From contig CM071600.1 in assembly GCA_036435485.1 (NCBI GenBank), positions 119,590,046 to 119,654,045 of the forward strand: 64,000 nt of DNA, read 5' to 3'. Origin of the DNA: Saposhnikovia divaricata (Eukaryota; Streptophyta; Magnoliopsida; Apiales; Apiaceae). Within the stretch, counting starts at the first letter, position 1, and each line of letters opens with the position of its first letter. Below the pieces are notes generated by a model. It saw only the letters and a program-made list of their open reading frames with translations, searched no databases and was not told where the DNA came from. This document shows, one piece after another, positions 1 to 9,415 of this stretch. The position numbers and the translations under genes were made by a program.

Positions 1-1
1 A

Positions 2-3000
2 TATTGTGAAGTTATCAGCAAATCTACAGGAAAGGTTGTTCTAGTTGGTCACAGGCAAAACAACATTTATGAAATCAAGCTTTTGATAGACTCTGTTGGA
101 AAAGCTGTTTGCCTGTCTACAAGAATGTCTAGTGAAGAGAGTTGGAAGTGGCACAAGAAACTTTCACATTTGAACTTGAACAACATCAATGAATTGATCA
201 GAAAGGATCTTGTAAGAGGACTCCCAAAGACCCTGTTAAATGTTGATGGCCTATGTGACTCATGTCAGAAGGCTAAACAAAGGAAGTCATCTTTCAAGAG
301 CAAGACAGAATTTTCTATCACTGATCCCTATCATCTTCTGCATGTTGATCTATTTGGTCCAGTAAATGTTATGTCTATTGCAAGGAAGAAATATGCTTTA
401 GTCATTGTTGATGAATACACTAGATTCACTTGGGTGTATTTTCTAGCAAAGAAGGATGAAACTGCATCGACTCTGATGGAGCATGTGAAGCTTCTGGACA
501 AAGGATCAAGCAACAAAGTCAGAATCATCAGAAGTGATAATGGAACTGAGTTCAGAAATGCAACAATGGAAGAATTCTGCAAGGACAATGGAGTGAAACA
601 AGAATTTTCAGCACCTGGTACACCACAACAAAATGGTGTAGTTGAAAGGAAAAATAGAACCTTAATTGAAGCTGCGAGAACTATGCTTGATGAAGCAAAA
701 TTGCCAACTTATTTCTGGGCAGAAGCTGTTCAAACTGCTTGTTTTACTCAAAATGCAACACTGATCAATAAGCATGGAAAGACACCATATGAGATGGTGA
801 AGAAAAAGAAGCCTAACCTGAAGTACTTTCATATTTTCGGGTGCAAATGTTTTGTTTTGAAGACTCATCCAGAACAGTTGACCAAGTTTGAGCTAAAGGC
901 AGATGAAGGAATTTTTGTTGGCTATCCACTGTCAACAAAGGCATTCAGAGTTTACAATCTGAGAGCTAAAGTGATCATGGAATCTATACATGTTTCTTTT
1001 GATGATAAGAAGATAACTGGACTTGAAGACAAAGATGAATATGATCAACTGAACTTTGAAAATGAAGTTTTAAACTCTGATGAAGGAAACTCTGATGAAA
1101 CAATTCTGACAGACTCTGTTGAAACAAACTCTGAACCTCTACTGGTAAATTCTGGAGAAACCTCTCAGTCACAACAAAGGGGAGAACCAGTTGAGGGGGA
1201 GCATGATCAAGATGAAGACTCAAACACTGATACTGAGTCAACTGAAAAATCTGGATCAAACTCTGATGCTTCAAACTCTGAAAATTCAAATTCTGACTCT
1301 GGGCAGTCAAGTTCAGGGGGAGTCTCAGAAAACGAAGATAGATCACAACAAAATCAGGAGAGCATGAATCAAGGGGGAGGATCACATGCTGATAGAAGTC
1401 ATTTGCCTTCTGCTAGGAAATGGACTAAATCACATACACATGATTTGATAATTGGTGATCCAGATGCAAAAGTAAAGACAAGAAGTGCTACTGCAAGTGA
1501 ATGTCTGTTTCATGCATTCTTGTCTAAAAATGTACCAAAGAAAGTGGAAGAAGCTCTTCAAGATGCAGACTGGATAACAGCAATGCAGGAAGAGTTAAAT
1601 GAATTTGAAAGAAATGAAGTTTGGACCCTTGTACCAAGGCCAAAGAACAGATCTATTGTTGGTACTAAATGGGTTTTCAGAAACAAGACTGACAGTGAAG
1701 GTGTTATCACAAGGAACAAGGCTAGACTGGTAGCAAAAGGCTATTCACAGCAGGAAGGAATAGACTATGATGAAACATTTGCTCCAGTTGCAAGATTGGA
1801 GGCAATCAGAATTTTTCTAGCATATGCCTCTCACAAGAAATTCAAAGTGTTCCAGATGGATGTGAAAAGTGCTTTTCTGAATGGAAAGCTTGAAGAAGAA
1901 GTGTTTGTTGAACAACCACCAGGATTTGTGGACCCCAAATATCCAGATTATGTCTACAGGCTAGATAAGGCATTATATGGACTTAAACAGGCACCAAGAG
2001 CATGGTATGAGACACTTGCTCAGTTTCTTCTAGAAAGTGGATTCAACAGAGGAACAATTGACAAAACTCTGTTTTATTTCAATCAAGGAAGTGACCTCCT
2101 TTTAGTTCAAATTTATGTTGATGACATCATCTTTGGGTCTACTAATGATAAACTCTGTAAGAAGTTTGCCAAGCTCATGCAGTCCAGATATCAAATGAGC
2201 ATGATGGGAGAGCTTAGTTACTTTCTAGGCCTACAGGTGAAACAAATAGAAGATGGAATTTTCATTAATCAAGAAAAATACACCAGAAATCTTCTCAAGA
2301 AATTTGGTATGCTTGACTGTTCATCTGCATCAATTCCCATGGCAACAGCAACTAAATTGGACAAAGACACAGGAGTTTCAGTGGATATGACAAACTACAG
2401 GGGCATGATAGGTTCTCTTCTATACTTGACAGCAAGTAGGCCTGACATCATGTATGCAACCTGTCTTTGTGCAAGGTTTCAGGCAGATCCTAGAGAGCCA
2501 CATTTGACAGCTGTGAAAAGAATCTTCAAGTATCTCAAGGGCACCATATCATTAGGTCTGTGGTACCCCAGAGAATCAGATTTCAAGCTACTTGGATATT
2601 CTGATGCAGACTTTGCAGGCTGCAAGGTAGACAAAAAGAGCACTAGTGGAAGTTGTCAATTTCTTGGTGACAGACTTGTTTCCTGGTACAGCAAGAAACA
2701 GAAATCAATCTCCACATCTACAGCTGAAGCAGAGTATATTGCAGCTGGTAGCTGTTGTGCACAGATCTTATGGATGAAGAATCAATTGCTGGATTATGGA
2801 TTGAGGTACAGTAATATACCTATTTACTGTGATAACCAAAGTGCTATTGCTATGACAGGTAATCCAGTACAGCATTCAATGACCAAGCACATCAGCATAA
2901 GGTACCACTTCATCAGAGAACATGTGGAAGAAGGAAATATTGAACTACATTTTGTATCTACAGAACAACAGCTTGCAGATATCTTCACTAAACCATTGAG

Positions 3001-3058
3001 TGAAGCTACATTTACAAGACTGGTCAATGAACTAGGAATGGTCTCTGGTTCTGACTAG
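2..3058 (+). CDS. Copia pol polyprotein, 3' part (integrase, reverse transcriptase, RNase H)
   Basis: The frame is open from base 2; there is no true start codon because the ORF begins upstream. Domains in order: the HHCC zinc finger and GAG_pre-integrase segment (WHKKLSHLN ... CDSCQKAK); the integrase core with D of HVDLFGPV, D of RSDNGTEF and E of VVERKNR (about residues 88-186 counted from base 83); an S/D/E-rich variable linker (about 310-470); reverse transcriptase RVT_2 with [11 protein letters not shown] and the catalytic YVDD near nucleotide 2118; then RNase H with [18 protein letters not shown] and IYCDNQSAI, ending in ADIFTKPL and a TAG stop. All catalytic residues are present. The product acts in the cytoplasmic particle (reverse transcription) and the nucleus (integration). 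It is typical of Copia SIRE and looks intact over this part. Confidence 0.95.
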   Translation, partial: YCEVISKSTGKVVLVGHRQNNIYEIKLLIDSVGKAVCLSTRMSSEESWKWHKKLSHLNLNNINELIRKDLVRGLPKTLLNVDGLCDSCQKAKQRKSSFKSKTEFSITDPYHLLHVDLFGPVNVMSIARKKYALVIVDEYTRFTWVYFLAKKDETASTLMEHVKLLDKGSSNKVRIIRSDNGTEFRNATMEEFCKDNGVKQEFSAPGTPQQNGVVERKNRTLIEAARTMLDEAKLPTYFWAEAVQTACFTQNATLINKHGKTPYEMVKKKKPNLKYFHIFGCKCFVLKTHPEQLTKFELKADEGIFVGYPLSTKAFRVYNLRAKVIMESIHVSFDDKKITGLEDKDEYDQLNFENEVLNSDEGNSDETILTDSVETNSEPLLVNSGETSQSQQRGEPVEGEHDQDEDSNTDTESTEKSGSNSDASNSENSNSDSGQSSSGGVSENEDRSQQNQESMNQGGGSHADRSHLPSARKWTKSHTHDLIIGDPDAKVKTRSATASECLFHAFLSKNVPKKVEEALQDADWITAMQEELNEFERNEVWTLVPRPKNRSIVGTKWVFRNKTDSEGVITRNKARLVAKGYSQQEGIDYDETFAPVARLEAIRIFLAYASHKKFKVFQMDVKSAFLNGKLEEEVFVEQPPGFVDPKYPDYVYRLDKALYGLKQAPRAWYETLAQFLLESGFNRGTIDKTLFYFNQGSDLLLVQIYVDDIIFGSTNDKLCKKFAKLMQSRYQMSMMGELSYFLGLQVKQIEDGIFINQEKYTRNLLKKFGMLDCSSASIPMATATKLDKDTGVSVDMTNYRGMIGSLLYLTASRPDIMYATCLCARFQADPREPHLTAVKRIFKYLKGTISLGLWYPRESDFKLLGYSDADFAGCKVDKKSTSGSCQFLGDRLVSWYSKKQKSISTSTAEAEYIAAGSCCAQILWMKNQLLDYGLRYSNIPIYCDNQSAIAMTGNPVQHSMTKHISIRYHFIREHVEEGNIELHFVSTEQQLADIFTKPLSEATFTRLVNELGMVSGSD

Positions 3059-3570
3059 GAATGTTGGTTAGATTCAAACTTTATTTATGTGATGTATTAA
3101 TCATATTTCCTGATGGTTAAATGCTAAGTGAACTCTGTTGATTAAACTCTGTTATGCATACTCTGTTAAACTCTGTCAGCATGTCTGTATGTCATACACT
3201 GTTAATAAGTTTGATAAACTCTGTGAACTCTGAGTTGATTTTTGTCTGAATGAAAACACCAATGAAGAAATATGTATGAAGCATGATTCTCATCAATTAA
3301 TCATGAATCTTTCTGAGTTATTGTGATCTAATCTTAGATTGTGCAGAAAGTTAACACAGCATGATACTGGCTCATATTTATAGCATCTCTTAGTTTATTT
3401 TGTCCTAAACTCTGAGTCTATAAATACTGTGTGCATTACCTTTCATGAAAAACTACTGATGTTGATGAACTCTAAACTCTGTTAGTTATACTCTGATAGA
3501 ATAAAATGTTTACTGCAATACCCCAAAGAAAATGTATATAGGTTGTTATACTCCTTTGAGATTATGTTGG

Positions 3571-3711
3571 ATACTAGGATGACCCAGGAACCTATTGGTA
3601 TATAATATGTGCTAAAATTCTCTGATTTTTGGTGACTAGTTAAATACTAGGATGACCCAGGAACTTATCAAAATGATAAGGGCTAAAATTTTTGAATTTT
3701 TGGTGACTGGT
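3571..3711 (+). repeat. diverged tandem duplication, period about 73 bp
   Basis: The block beginning ATACTAGGATGACCCAGGAA at 3571 is repeated from 3644. Both copies end in TTTTTGGTGACT(A/G)GTT. The copies differ in the middle, so the duplication is not recent. It lies in the spacer, upstream of the A-rich run and TATA-like box. Confidence 0.8.
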
Positions 3712-3794
3712 TCCAACCTCTGATTACTGGAATGAAAAATAAAAAAATAAAAAAAAATAAAAAAATAAAAAAAAATGATGAAAATAAAAAAATG

Positions 3795-3803
3795 TATATA
3801 AAG
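3795..3803 (+). promoter_or_regulatory. putative internal TATA box for the extra ORF
   Basis: TATATAAAG follows a 60-base A-rich run (3735-3792) and precedes GGGGGTATAAAA. It is a strong match to plant TATA boxes in the middle of a non-coding spacer. Transcription from about 3830 would make a leader ending at the AG|GT at 4071-4074. The function is inferred from sequence only. Confidence 0.4.
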
Positions 3804-4278
3804 GGGGTATAAAATAAAAGTTACTGTATATAGTTTGATTACTTCAGAGTTTAGCTTTCATCATACAGTTAGTGTTTACTATGACAGTTTGTGCATCCAG
3901 TGTTTATTGATTTACTTTATGGATTTTATGAAAAATTAGATGCTCTAAAAATTGACTTAGTAAACTCTGCTTCACACACACAAATATTCACAACTGTGCA
4001 ATTTATGAAAGGGTTTCGGTGATAAAGTTGGAGAATTGACAAACGCTGTTGATTCGTGATTTGTACTCTAAGGTAAATTTTCACTTGGACAATTTGAAAG
4101 TGTTGGAGTAAGTAGGGTTTTTGACAACTGTTAATCAGTGGATAGTTGATGAATGTGTTCTTAATATGATTACTTTAATTAGTTTTCATATTCTCTTCTT
4201 GATGCATTTTCTTGAAGAACAGTTCATATAACACAAATAACAGTTGCAGAACACAATGAATATGATTAGAAAAACAAA

Positions 4279-4292
4279 ATTTTCATTGATAA
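4279..4292 (-). terminator. poly(A) signal-like element of the antisense mini-gene
   Basis: On the minus strand, ATTATCAATGAAAATTTTG follows a T-rich stretch with TTTGCTTGTAATCTC. This arrangement resembles many plant 3' ends, with a T/G-rich far upstream element and then an AATGAA-type near upstream element. Confidence 0.35.
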
Positions 4293-4475
4293 TAAGAAAG
4301 AGATTACAAGCAAATATTACATCTTTTTGTTCTCTCTATCTGCTAATCTATTCAACAGGAAAGTAAAAGGTCCGTCCACACCACTCCATTGTTAGCAAAA
4401 ATTCCCAGATCCCATCTTTGCCACTTTATTTGGGTGGAAGTTGAAGGGATAAGGTTATTTTTGCTGACATATTCA

Positions 4476-4733
4476 TTAACAATGGTTGGTGGTGGTGGAT
4501 GAGGATGCCTTCGAGGAGAGCCATGCCAATGTTGCTTGGAGGGCAGCATCGATGTCGATCACCCTTGCAGGTTTCTCTCTCTCGAGCTCTTCCAAACCAG
4601 CATCCATTTGCAGCCACAGCGTCTCAAGCTGCCTTTCCCACTCGAACGCTTCAAATTCTTCACGCGTATAGCTGAAGATGTCCCTATTCTCGACAAGATG
4701 AAGGTTCTTTTCTTTGATGGTAAGGTTGGCCAT
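4476..4733 (-). CDS. small antisense protein inside the Copia element (85 aa)
   Basis: An 85-codon ORF on the strand opposite to pol, starting ATG at 4733 in an excellent plant context (AAAACAATGGCC). The protein is mostly predicted helix, rich in E, L and R (for example YTREEFEAFEWE and GLEELEREKPAR), with a short S/T-rich tail; it has no signal peptide or membrane segment. A TATA-like TATTTAAG lies about 100 bases upstream (4832-4839) and an AATGAA-type poly(A) signal about 190 bases downstream (4279-4292), so the unit looks like a complete gene of about 540 bases. Antisense additional ORFs are known in some plant LTR elements. I do not recognise this family and give no function. The overlapping plus-strand ORFs lack such signals and are taken as shadows. 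Confidence 0.55.
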   Translation of the reverse strand: MANLTIKEKNLHLVENRDIFSYTREEFEAFEWERQLETLWLQMDAGLEELEREKPARVIDIDAALQATLAWLSSKASSSTTTNHC

Positions 4734-4831
4734 TGTTTTTCAAGAGTATTTGGTTTGAAGGGTTTGTGATTTTACAGGGGAGACTGAAAGGTTAAAGGTT
4801 TAATGAAATAATCTGAGCAAGTCTCTAGGCC

Positions 4832-4839
4832 TTAAATAG
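4832..4839 (-). promoter_or_regulatory. TATA-like box of the antisense mini-gene
   Basis: On the minus strand the sequence reads CTCTATTTAAGGCC, with TATTTAAG as the core. A start about 30 bases downstream (near 4805) would give a leader of about 70 bases before the ATG at 4733, which is normal spacing for a plant gene. Confidence 0.4.
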
Positions 4840-5249
4840 AGATGGGTAAGAACAAAGTCCTTAATCGCTTCGTATTCTGGTTATTAAAGGCAACAGGTAA
4901 ACGCTTTAAATTCTGATTTTACTTGGGTCCAGATATTTTTAAAAGAGTATAATTTGATTTTTGTTTAAATCAAATATTTTAATGTTTTAATTTTTAATAT
5001 ACTCTTCTTAAAAATAGGCGCACGTGACCCACTTACCTATTATCGTGTCCCACTACACATTAATCAAGGAACTGATTGAGTGTTTGTTACATAAGAGATT
5101 GAGTTTTTCATTAATTTAATCACTTTTGTGTCCAAACGATTTTGCTTTATTCTTACTCTCACAGTTTTCTTATTTTTCTCTTGGGCACTCACGCAAACAC
5201 CTTTTCTACATACATATCTCTTGGAAATTCTTGCAAATTTCTTAACTCA

Positions 5250-8200
5250 ATGGCATCTAAAGCATTCACTGCTCTTGGTTTACGATTTGTTCCTAACAAC
5301 TATGAAGCTCCACTCTATCATCAACGCGTTCCAGAATCGTTTCATCTCATGCAGAACTTTTTGAGGGATTCAGAGATTGGACAGGCTCTGATTGGACCTG
5401 CTACTCTTTCTGCGTCTCAAATTGCTTCATTCTGGCAGAATTCAGTTTATGAGGATGGAGGAGAGAGTGGAACTCCTACCATTATCTTCACTTACGAAGA
5501 CCAAGATTATGTGATTACTCCACAGACTGTACGAGATACAATGGGTTTTGACACACATACTTCTTATACTCTGGTTAATGAAACTTATCTGAGAGACATG
5601 CTACAAGAGATAGGTTACATGGAATCTCTTGACAAGCTTGGCAGTATAAAGCGACCAAATCTCAGAAAGGAATGGAATTTCTTCTTTGATTGCATAACAA
5701 AGACGTTCCAGAAGAAAGTCACAAACTGGGATGCCATTCCAATGGATAGTCTCCAAATCGGGTATTCTCTGCTCTATGGTACTAATTTTGATTTTGGTCG
5801 ACATGTTTTAATGAGCTTAGGTGATAAACTGTCAGAGTCTACCACTGTTTATTATGCTCGTTTTTGTCAAATGCTGTTCAATGCATGTGTACCTGGTCTC
5901 GAAATTGATGAAACTGATGAAATTGATCCTTTTAGAGTCAATAAGCGAATATTCTCTGATATGACTAACAAGGATGTTGGTAAAGAAAATCTCCCTGCTT
6001 TTGTCATGCCTCTTGCTCTACGAAATTTTCTAAATCAACCACAAGAACCACAACAAGATCAACAGGAACCACAACAAGATGCACCACAACAAGATGAACC
6101 TGAACAAGAACCACAACAACCTGAACCACACCCTGAACCTCAACCAGAACCAAACACTGAATCACCTGCAAAGCAACCTTCACCCACTTCAAACACAAAC
6201 TCTGATTCGTCACAATCTCCACCAGCATCACAGTCTAGAATGCAAAGAGTTAAGAAGGCAGTTACTAAACGACGTGCAAGTCTAAAGCAGGCAGAAGAGA
6301 CACAAAGCAAATCAAAACGGAAATCTCCTGAAGCTGTTTACACTAGAAGGGGGAAAAGAATGAAAGCTCGGGCAAACATATCTAAGTCACTCTCAGTGGT
6401 AGAACAAACTCCACCAACTAGTGAAGAGGATTCAGATAATGTACCTCTAGCAAAACGAAGAAAAGTGATATTCTCTGATTCTGTGGATGAAGATATTGAA
6501 GCTCCAGAGGTTGCTTCACAGCAAATACCTCCTGTTGAGGTTGGGAAAGATGACATACCTGCAGAGGATGTAATGCCTGCAGAGGATGAAGTGCCTGCAG
6601 AGGACAAAATGCTTGCAGAAGAGGATGCAAGAGATGGTGTTTCTCCGATAAATGATATTCCTGATTCATTTATGCCATTCTCTGATCCTATCTCTGATAT
6701 TGGTGTAGCTGATCAACCTACGGCTGTTTCTTCTGAAGCTGTAGCATCTCATACTGAGTTAATATCTGATGCTCACCAAACTGTTGAAGAAGGTGAAGAA
6801 ATTGATCAGGGAACCAAAGTAACTTCTTATTCAATGCCTGTTGCTGAGCCTGAGCAACATGGAGAAAATCCTGAAAAGCCTACAGAAGATATTGCTAAAC
6901 CTATGGCTGAAGATGAACCAGTTAAAGCTACAAATGTTGAAGCTGAAGGTGACAGTAGTGCAAACTCTGATACTTCTCTGAGTGCACCAGTACAAACTGA
7001 TGATAAACATACACCTTTTACTCAACCTTGTACTTCTCATGAAGTTGAGAGAGCACAATTTGCCAAGAGTGCTGCTGAATGGTACAAAGAAGATTGTATT
7101 TTTCCACCAGGAAGAGCAGCTAAGTTTGTTAAGCAAAGTGCTGATACTATCTCAAATCCAGAGATTCTTTCTTGCTTGAAAGCAACTATAGTTCAAGTTA
7201 AAACTCTGGATAGACGATTTGATGATACTAATTTGGCAATTACTGCTTTGCGAACTGAAGTTGTAGCTAGAGAGATGAAGATGGAAAGAGATTCAAAACT
7301 AGTGACTACAAAATTCTCTAAAGCTCAAGACAATGTCTTTGCCAGGCTGAGTAAAGTTGAAGAGAACCAGTCTGATTTATCTGCTAAAATTGATTCTATT
7401 GCTACCTCCCTGGAGTTAATTACTTCTATCCTTATGCCTGATGATGTCAAAAAGGGGGAGAGAGTTGTCAGAAGGGATAGTGCTGGAGATGGAGGGGCAA
7501 GTAACAAAGGAAAGAAAAAGGCTGAAGAGGTTCAAACTCTGAGAACTAGTAAGTCATCAAAATCACAGTCAGTTGGGAGAAATACTGATACTCAAGGAAC
7601 TTCAAGGACCAAGAGTTTACTGTTATCTTCAAATCCACAAACTGATGAAGAATTGGCTGCTAAGCTGTTCATTGAAGAGAATGAGGAAGGAGTAACGATT
7701 GAGGACATTGAAGCTGAGGAAAAGAGTTTACAAGAAAAACATCTTAAAGCTTTAAAGTCTGATAAGGTACAAAGAGGAAAAGCTCCTAGACCTGTTGTTA
7801 AAGGTGTTGTGATCAGAGAAAAGACTGATGTTAGTCAAAGTTCTCGGTTCTCAAAGGAAGAAATTGCAGCAGAGGCTAAACTCAAGCTAAAAGGTATTGA
7901 AGGTGAAAGTTCACAGAAGAAAGTTACAACTTCTGTTGCAGCACAAGCAATGATCACACCTTTACACTCTTCACAGTTGAAATCTGTTTTTGGCAAAGGA
8001 ACAATTTCTGATCCAAATGTGTTATCTGGAGTCTCAATGAATGTTTCTGATGGAAAAGCTCTATCTGGCAAGGTTGGTAATAATAAGGGTGGACTAGGTT
8101 CACATAGAGACAGAAGACAATATACTGGTCCTAGAGATCCTTCTTCACTGGCTGTTCCAGGTCGTGGTGTTCCTCAAGAGAGTTTGGATAGACTGGAATC

Positions 8201-8753
8201 AGTGCAGTTGGTTCATCAGAAGAGTTTAGACAAGGATTTTCTTTTATACTTCATGGCTGATGGGACAGTATTCAAAGTTGGTGAGGATGATATTGGCTTG
8301 AAATATTGGGAAGAACTAGAGTATGTTCTATATCTTCTCAAGGTGAATAGTCGAAGGACTCAGTTAGTTGCTAATGTACTCAGACAGAAAATGACTCAGA
8401 ATCTGGCAATTAGAGGACAGAAATACAATAGCAGATATATTCCTAAGTACAGGGATTACCAAGGCAATCTCATTGAAATGAAGAATGGTACTGCAAAGTT
8501 AAAAACTGATTTGGGAATCACAGTACTTGATTTCAATACACAGGCAGAAAAAGTTAGATTTATCAGACTGGGTAATGAAATGAGAAGGAACAAGATTTAT
8601 GATCTTAGGGCTGCGATTTACCAAACAGATGAAAGTGATCCTCAACTCAGAGAAATCAAAGAAGCAATGAAGATTGAACTTGAAAATGCAGAAAGAAGAT
8701 TGCTGATTGATTATCTCAGAACCATGCCAGATCTTGAAATGATTAGAGATTAA
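5250..8753 (+). CDS. extra 3' ORF of the SIRE-like element (so-called env-like ORF), 1167 aa
   Basis: The ATG at 5250 (CTCAATGGCATC) is chosen as the first ATG in the frame; the 36 upstream codons contain none and include the proposed splice acceptor. N-terminal residues 1-260 form a globular-looking segment. Then come a Q/P/E-rich stretch (about 265-315, repeats of EPQQ and PEPQPEP), basic clusters like nuclear localisation signals (KRRASLKQ, AKRRKV), acidic PAEDEVPAED repeats, a long polar middle with likely coiled coil (about 640-760), and a C-terminal helical region of 250 residues. There is no signal peptide and no clear membrane segment. SIRE-lineage elements carry an ORF at this place, historically called envelope-like; nothing here supports an envelope role. 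It is uninterrupted over 3.5 kb, which suggests recent selection or youth. Function unknown. Confidence 0.8.
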   Translation: MASKAFTALGLRFVPNNYEAPLYHQRVPESFHLMQNFLRDSEIGQALIGPATLSASQIASFWQNSVYEDGGESGTPTIIFTYEDQDYVITPQTVRDTMGFDTHTSYTLVNETYLRDMLQEIGYMESLDKLGSIKRPNLRKEWNFFFDCITKTFQKKVTNWDAIPMDSLQIGYSLLYGTNFDFGRHVLMSLGDKLSESTTVYYARFCQMLFNACVPGLEIDETDEIDPFRVNKRIFSDMTNKDVGKENLPAFVMPLALRNFLNQPQEPQQDQQEPQQDAPQQDEPEQEPQQPEPHPEPQPEPNTESPAKQPSPTSNTNSDSSQSPPASQSRMQRVKKAVTKRRASLKQAEETQSKSKRKSPEAVYTRRGKRMKARANISKSLSVVEQTPPTSEEDSDNVPLAKRRKVIFSDSVDEDIEAPEVASQQIPPVEVGKDDIPAEDVMPAEDEVPAEDKMLAEEDARDGVSPINDIPDSFMPFSDPISDIGVADQPTAVSSEAVASHTELISDAHQTVEEGEEIDQGTKVTSYSMPVAEPEQHGENPEKPTEDIAKPMAEDEPVKATNVEAEGDSSANSDTSLSAPVQTDDKHTPFTQPCTSHEVERAQFAKSAAEWYKEDCIFPPGRAAKFVKQSADTISNPEILSCLKATIVQVKTLDRRFDDTNLAITALRTEVVAREMKMERDSKLVTTKFSKAQDNVFARLSKVEENQSDLSAKIDSIATSLELITSILMPDDVKKGERVVRRDSAGDGGASNKGKKKAEEVQTLRTSKSSKSQSVGRNTDTQGTSRTKSLLLSSNPQTDEELAAKLFIEENEEGVTIEDIEAEEKSLQEKHLKALKSDKVQRGKAPRPVVKGVVIREKTDVSQSSRFSKEEIAAEAKLKLKGIEGESSQKKVTTSVAAQAMITPLHSSQLKSVFGKGTISDPNVLSGVSMNVSDGKALSGKVGNNKGGLGSHRDRRQYTGPRDPSSLAVPGRGVPQESLDRLESVQLVHQKSLDKDFLLYFMADGTVFKVGEDDIGLKYWEELEYVLYLLKVNSRRTQLVANVLRQKMTQNLAIRGQKYNSRYIPKYRDYQGNLIEMKNGTAKLKTDLGITVLDFNTQAEKVRFIRLGNEMRRNKIYDLRAAIYQTDESDPQLREIKEAMKIELENAERRLLIDYLRTMPDLEMIRD

Positions 8754-8890
8754 GTTCTGTAAGAATTTTCTTATTCTCTATAGTTTTTATTAAGTAGAAG
8801 CTTAAACTCTGAATCTGTATAAACACTGTATTTGTCTATTTGTTTTGACATCATCAATTACTATCATTAACTTGTACATTTTTGCTAATG

Positions 8891-8907
8891 AACAAGTTGG
8901 GGGAGAT
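8891..8907 (+). other. polypurine tract
   Basis: AACAAGTTGGGGGAGAT lies directly before the TGTTA start of the 3' LTR. It is the usual place and composition of the plus-strand primer for Copia reverse transcription. Confidence 0.85.
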
Positions 8908-9415
8908 TGTTAAATATAATTGATGTGTTTTAATCAGTGTTTAAATGTTACAGGGAGTTATCAAAGTTTAGCTGGAAGCAGTCAGAGTTTAGTTAAACTC
9001 TGACAGGTGGAAGCTCGACAGAGTTTGTTAAATTCTGTCTGGAGGAAGCGCGTCTACTGTTCAACAGAGATTAAAGATTAATTATGGAAGCGATATCTTT
9101 GAAGATTGGATAGCTATCAAAGAGATCGAGTTGACATAGGAGACGTGTGACAATCTGTAATTGATATCATTGTATAGCTGATTATTAGGAGTATCAATTA
9201 GAGATTGTATCGTAGCTGTATGTTATATAAATACAGATAGGTTAACCCTAGAAGGGTATCGATAACGAATTATCTTTATTGTAACCTAGCAGCTCTTTGT
9301 GATATTTTACATCACGAAGAGGGTTCGAAATACAAGAAGTTTTTAAGTGCATAAACGCTTTTACTTGTTAATCTCTCATACAAAGTTGATTATTAATTGT
9401 GTATTCGGCCTAACA
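8908..9415 (+). repeat. 3' LTR of the SIRE-like element (508 bp)
   Basis: Begins TGTTAAATA right after the polypurine tract and ends GGCCTAACA, giving a 5-bp terminal inverted repeat TGTTA/TAACA. A TATA box, TATATAAATA, lies at 9224-9233. The AAACTCTG octamer and its complement recur inside it. The 5' LTR is outside the window, so its age cannot be estimated. Confidence 0.8.

Larger units (their letters stand above)
4073..5164 (+). other. putative leader intron of the extra ORF, holding the antisense gene
   Basis: The donor AAG|GTAAATTTT at 4073 and the acceptor TTACTCTCACAG ending at 5164 (preceded by a pyrimidine-rich stretch) would remove 1092 bases and leave a short leader before the ATG at 5250. 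The whole minus-strand mini-gene (4279-4839) lies inside this interval. The splice sites are good by eye, but no transcript evidence is available here. Confidence 0.35.
3059..5249. other. spacer between pol and the extra ORF
   Basis: A 2.2-kb non-coding spacer on the plus strand. It contains many copies of the octamer AAACTCTG and its complement (mainly 3130-3500), a diverged 73-bp tandem duplication, an A-rich run followed by a TATA-like box, a putative leader intron, and on the minus strand a small gene listed separately. The other short ORFs on the plus strand here are shadows of that antisense gene. Confidence 0.7.
1..9415 (+). mobile_element. SIRE-like Ty1/Copia retrotransposon, 5' part outside the window
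   Basis: The element enters the window inside pol and continues through a spacer, an extra long ORF, a purine-rich tract and a TG...CA 3' LTR ending at 9415. The order integrase, reverse transcriptase, RNase H is that of Copia. A large ORF between pol and the 3' LTR is the hallmark of the SIRE/Maximus lineage. The 5' LTR, gag and protease lie upstream of base 1, so the target duplication cannot be tested; the five bases after the LTR are taatt. No stop or frameshift is visible in either long ORF, so the copy looks recent. Confidence 0.85.

Noticed and set aside
4486..4769. Plus-strand ORFs opposite the antisense mini-gene
   Set aside because: No promoter or initiation context; they are the reverse reading of the antisense gene.
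5142..5249. 36-codon upstream extension of the extra ORF
   Set aside because: It begins with TTG, contains no ATG and spans the proposed splice acceptor; the ATG at 5250 has the better context.
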